A stretch of 8,231 nt of DNA, taken from positions 1-8,231 of the forward strand of contig JAISWP010000047.1 of the NCBI GenBank assembly GCA_031271065.1, read 5' to 3'. Below, one piece after another: positions 6,964 through 8,231 of this stretch. A program made the translations under genes and the position numbers. Numbering within the stretch: the stretch's first letter is position 1; each line of letters begins with the position of its first letter. The notes beneath the pieces were generated by a model. The model saw nothing but the letters and a program-made list of their open reading frames with translations, made no database searches and had not been told where the DNA came from. This DNA comes from Synergistaceae bacterium. Its GTDB lineage: Bacteria; Synergistota; Synergistia; Synergistales; Synergistaceae.

Positions 6964-8069
6964 TGGATGACGCTTTTGAAAAACTCGGCGCGGTAAATTT
7001 GGATGAACTGGAGCTGGACTCCGGAAAAACTCTGAAACACGTGGAACAGGCTTACGCGATGTACGGAACGCCAAAAGACGGCGGGGCCAACGTAATATTG
7101 GTCTGTCACGCTCTCACGGGTTCGCACCATCTCGGCGGAGACGACGTGCCGGGCCTTCCCCCGGGATGGCTCAATCCCATTCTCGGTCCGGGCAGGGCGC
7201 TGGATACCAGCAGGCTTTGCGTGATATGCGTCAATAACCTCTGCAGTCCTTACGGCAGCACGTCTCCGATGAGTCCGGATCCCCTGACCGGCGCGCCTTA
7301 CGCCATGAAGTTTCCGGTGGTGACCCCGCGTGATGTGGCGCGTGCGCAGCACGCCGTTCTGGAGGCGCTGGGCATCCGCGGCATAGCGATGGCGCTCGGG
7401 GGATCGTTCGGCGGCATGATATCGCTGGAGTACGCCCTCCAGTTTCCGCGGGACACGAGATGCTGCGGGGTCATAGCCGCCCCCGCCAGGCTCTATCCTC
7501 AGGCCATAGCGTACAATGAAGTCCAGCGTCAGGCTATAACGTCGGATCCGGACTGGAACGGCGGCGACTATTACCCGGGGCAGGGACCGGCCAGAGGGCT
7601 CGCGACCGCTCGTATGCTCGCCATGATAACGTACCGGAGCGAACAGAACTTTGCGGGACGCTGGATGAGGGGCATGAATACAGATTCCCGGCCGCACGAG
7701 TGGGGGGCCAAATTCAAAGTCGAGGAGTATCTGGCCCATCACGGCAGCGCCCTCGTCTCACGGTTCGACGCCAACTGTTATCTTTACACCACGAGGGCTA
7801 TGGACCTGCACGACGTATCGGCGGGAAGGGGAGACCTGAACGAAGCGTTCTCTCCCCTGGCGGGCAAGGGATTGCTCGCGGCGGGCATTTCCAGCGATAT
7901 ACTTTTCCCAAACTGGCAGGTGATGGAAATCGCCCGCTGCGCGGGAAAAGCCGGCGCAAGGGCCGATTATGAGGAGATAGAGAGCGACAACGGACACGAC
8001 GCGTTCCTGATAGACTTCGACCAGATGGACGAGATACTGCGCTTTTTCTTCAAAAGGGAAGGTATATAG
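6963..8069 (+). CDS. metX: Homoserine O-acetyltransferase (MetX, alpha/beta hydrolase fold)
   Basis: Transfers an acetyl group from acetyl-CoA to L-homoserine, the activating step of methionine synthesis, in the cytosol. The protein has 368 residues, normal for the family. Seen: VCHALTGSHH (residues 46-55), CSPYGST (94-100), FPVVTPRDVARAQ (117-129), nucleophile elbow GGSFGGM with Ser148, RFDANCYLYTTRAMDLHDV (267-285), catalytic Asp312 in SSDILFP, and His345 in NGHDAFLID. The start was chosen at 6963, where TGA of the upstream gene and ATG overlap (TGATG), a pattern typical of translational reinitiation; an AGGGG at 6944-6948 is rather far away. The frame also has an ATG at 6924, which would add 13 non-conserved residues and a 40-base overlap. 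No SAM riboswitch or T-box precedes it, so expression probably follows the EIIC-EAL gene. Succinyl-CoA preference cannot be excluded from motifs alone. Confidence 0.92.
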   Translation: MDDAFEKLGAVNLDELELDSGKTLKHVEQAYAMYGTPKDGGANVILVCHALTGSHHLGGDDVPGLPPGWLNPILGPGRALDTSRLCVICVNNLCSPYGSTSPMSPDPLTGAPYAMKFPVVTPRDVARAQHAVLEALGIRGIAMALGGSFGGMISLEYALQFPRDTRCCGVIAAPARLYPQAIAYNEVQRQAITSDPDWNGGDYYPGQGPARGLATARMLAMITYRSEQNFAGRWMRGMNTDSRPHEWGAKFKVEEYLAHHGSALVSRFDANCYLYTTRAMDLHDVSAGRGDLNEAFSPLAGKGLLAAGISSDILFPNWQVMEIARCAGKAGARADYEEIESDNGHDAFLIDFDQMDEILRFFFKREGI

Positions 8070-8084
8070 CGGCGCGAAGCGCCG
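8070..8084 (+). other. Small GC hairpin directly after metX
   Basis: CGGCGC (8070-8075) and GCGCCG (8079-8084) form a 6-base stem with a GAA loop immediately after the metX stop. No T-run follows, so it is not a convincing intrinsic terminator. It may stabilise the 3' end or help a factor-dependent stop. Confidence 0.4.
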
Positions 8085-8121
8085 GAGGACACACTAAAAC
8101 TATTTTGCAAGGACTTGGGGA

Positions 8122-8144
8122 CTATTGTATTTAGGACACAATAG
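8122..8144. promoter_or_regulatory. Operator-like inverted repeat inside the promoter
   Basis: CTATTGT (8122-8128) and ACAATAG (8138-8144) are perfect reverse complements separated by 9 bases. They overlap the -35 hexamer and the spacer up to a few bases before the -10. A dimeric repressor bound here would block RNA polymerase. The regulator is not identifiable from this sequence. Confidence 0.4.
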
Positions 8145-8153
8145 CTGTATAAT
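8125..8153 (+). promoter_or_regulatory. Sigma-70-type promoter for the gene starting at 8220
   Basis: TTGTAT (8125-8130) and a perfect TATAAT (8148-8153) are separated by exactly 17 bases, in a local AT-rich stretch that contrasts with the GC-rich genes around it. The expected transcript start is near 8160, about 60 bases before the GTG at 8220. This is the clearest promoter in the window. Confidence 0.65.
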
Positions 8154-8219
8154 TTGAGCCGAATGTTGCATAGGTTTATGACGGAAGTTTTGGTATTCGT
8201 CGCAAAGAGGTGAGGACAG

Positions 8220-8231
8220 GTGGCTGATAAG
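8220..8231 (+). CDS. Start of an unidentified gene (3' partial)
   Basis: A GTG at 8220 follows a strong AGAGGTGAGGA ribosome binding site (8206-8216; GAGG at 8207-8210 is 9 bases before the start) and the promoter at 8125-8153. Only four codons are in the window (M-A-D-K if GTG is read as Met), too few to identify the product. It is probably a separate transcription unit from metX. Confidence 0.55.

Noticed and set aside
6217..7742. Two long minus-strand open frames (6217-7074 and 6957-7742) opposite the EAL domain and metX
   Set aside because: Both overlap strongly recognised plus-strand genes and show no recognisable domain.
8070..8084. Intrinsic terminator of metX
   Set aside because: The stem is short and is followed by GAGGACACAC rather than a T-run, so only a hairpin is reported.
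8125..8141. Rex-like redox operator (TTGT...ACAA)
   Set aside because: The half-sites are 9 bases apart rather than the 10 expected for Rex sites, and the inner G/C positions do not match.

Overview
The window carries four substantial plus-strand genes and the first codons of a fifth, with no sign of phage, IS elements, CRISPR or RNA genes. The DNA is moderately GC-rich, with frequent ATA (Ile) and AGG (Arg) codons and strong GAGG-type ribosome binding sites. Together with a type IV pilus PilY1-like protein, this fits an anaerobic diderm such as a member of the Synergistota. That placement rests on codon style and gene content only and is a low-to-moderate confidence inference.

Layout: 1-3426 is the 3' part of a large PilY1-like pilus tip/assembly protein whose N-terminus lies before the window. 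It is followed by two tandem hairpins (3432-3491), the second a likely terminator, which separate it from the next unit. A three-gene run then follows: an iron-dependent NADPH-type alcohol dehydrogenase (about 3614-4780), a membrane protein fusing a PTS EIIC-like domain to a c-di-GMP phosphodiesterase EAL domain (about 4816-6963), and homoserine O-acetyltransferase metX (6963-8069). The second and third genes are 35-44 bases apart, depending on the start used; the third and fourth share one base (TGATG), so they are probably co-transcribed and perhaps translationally coupled. Region 8070-8219 holds a small hairpin, a good sigma-70-type promoter with an inverted repeat inside it, and the ribosome binding site of a gene starting at 8220.

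The most unusual content is the EIIC-EAL fusion. A complete sugar-permease fold of the lactose/cellobiose EIIC family, with its substrate-site His and Glu kept, is joined directly to an EAL domain that keeps all eight catalytic residues. No EIIA or EIIB is present, so it looks like a carbohydrate sensor controlling c-di-GMP breakdown rather than a transporter. The neighbouring PilY1 gene (c-di-GMP and type IV pili are linked in other bacteria) and the overlap with metX add interest. Two of the three complete genes have a ribosome binding site that points to a non-canonical start codon (ACG for the dehydrogenase, CTG for the fusion).
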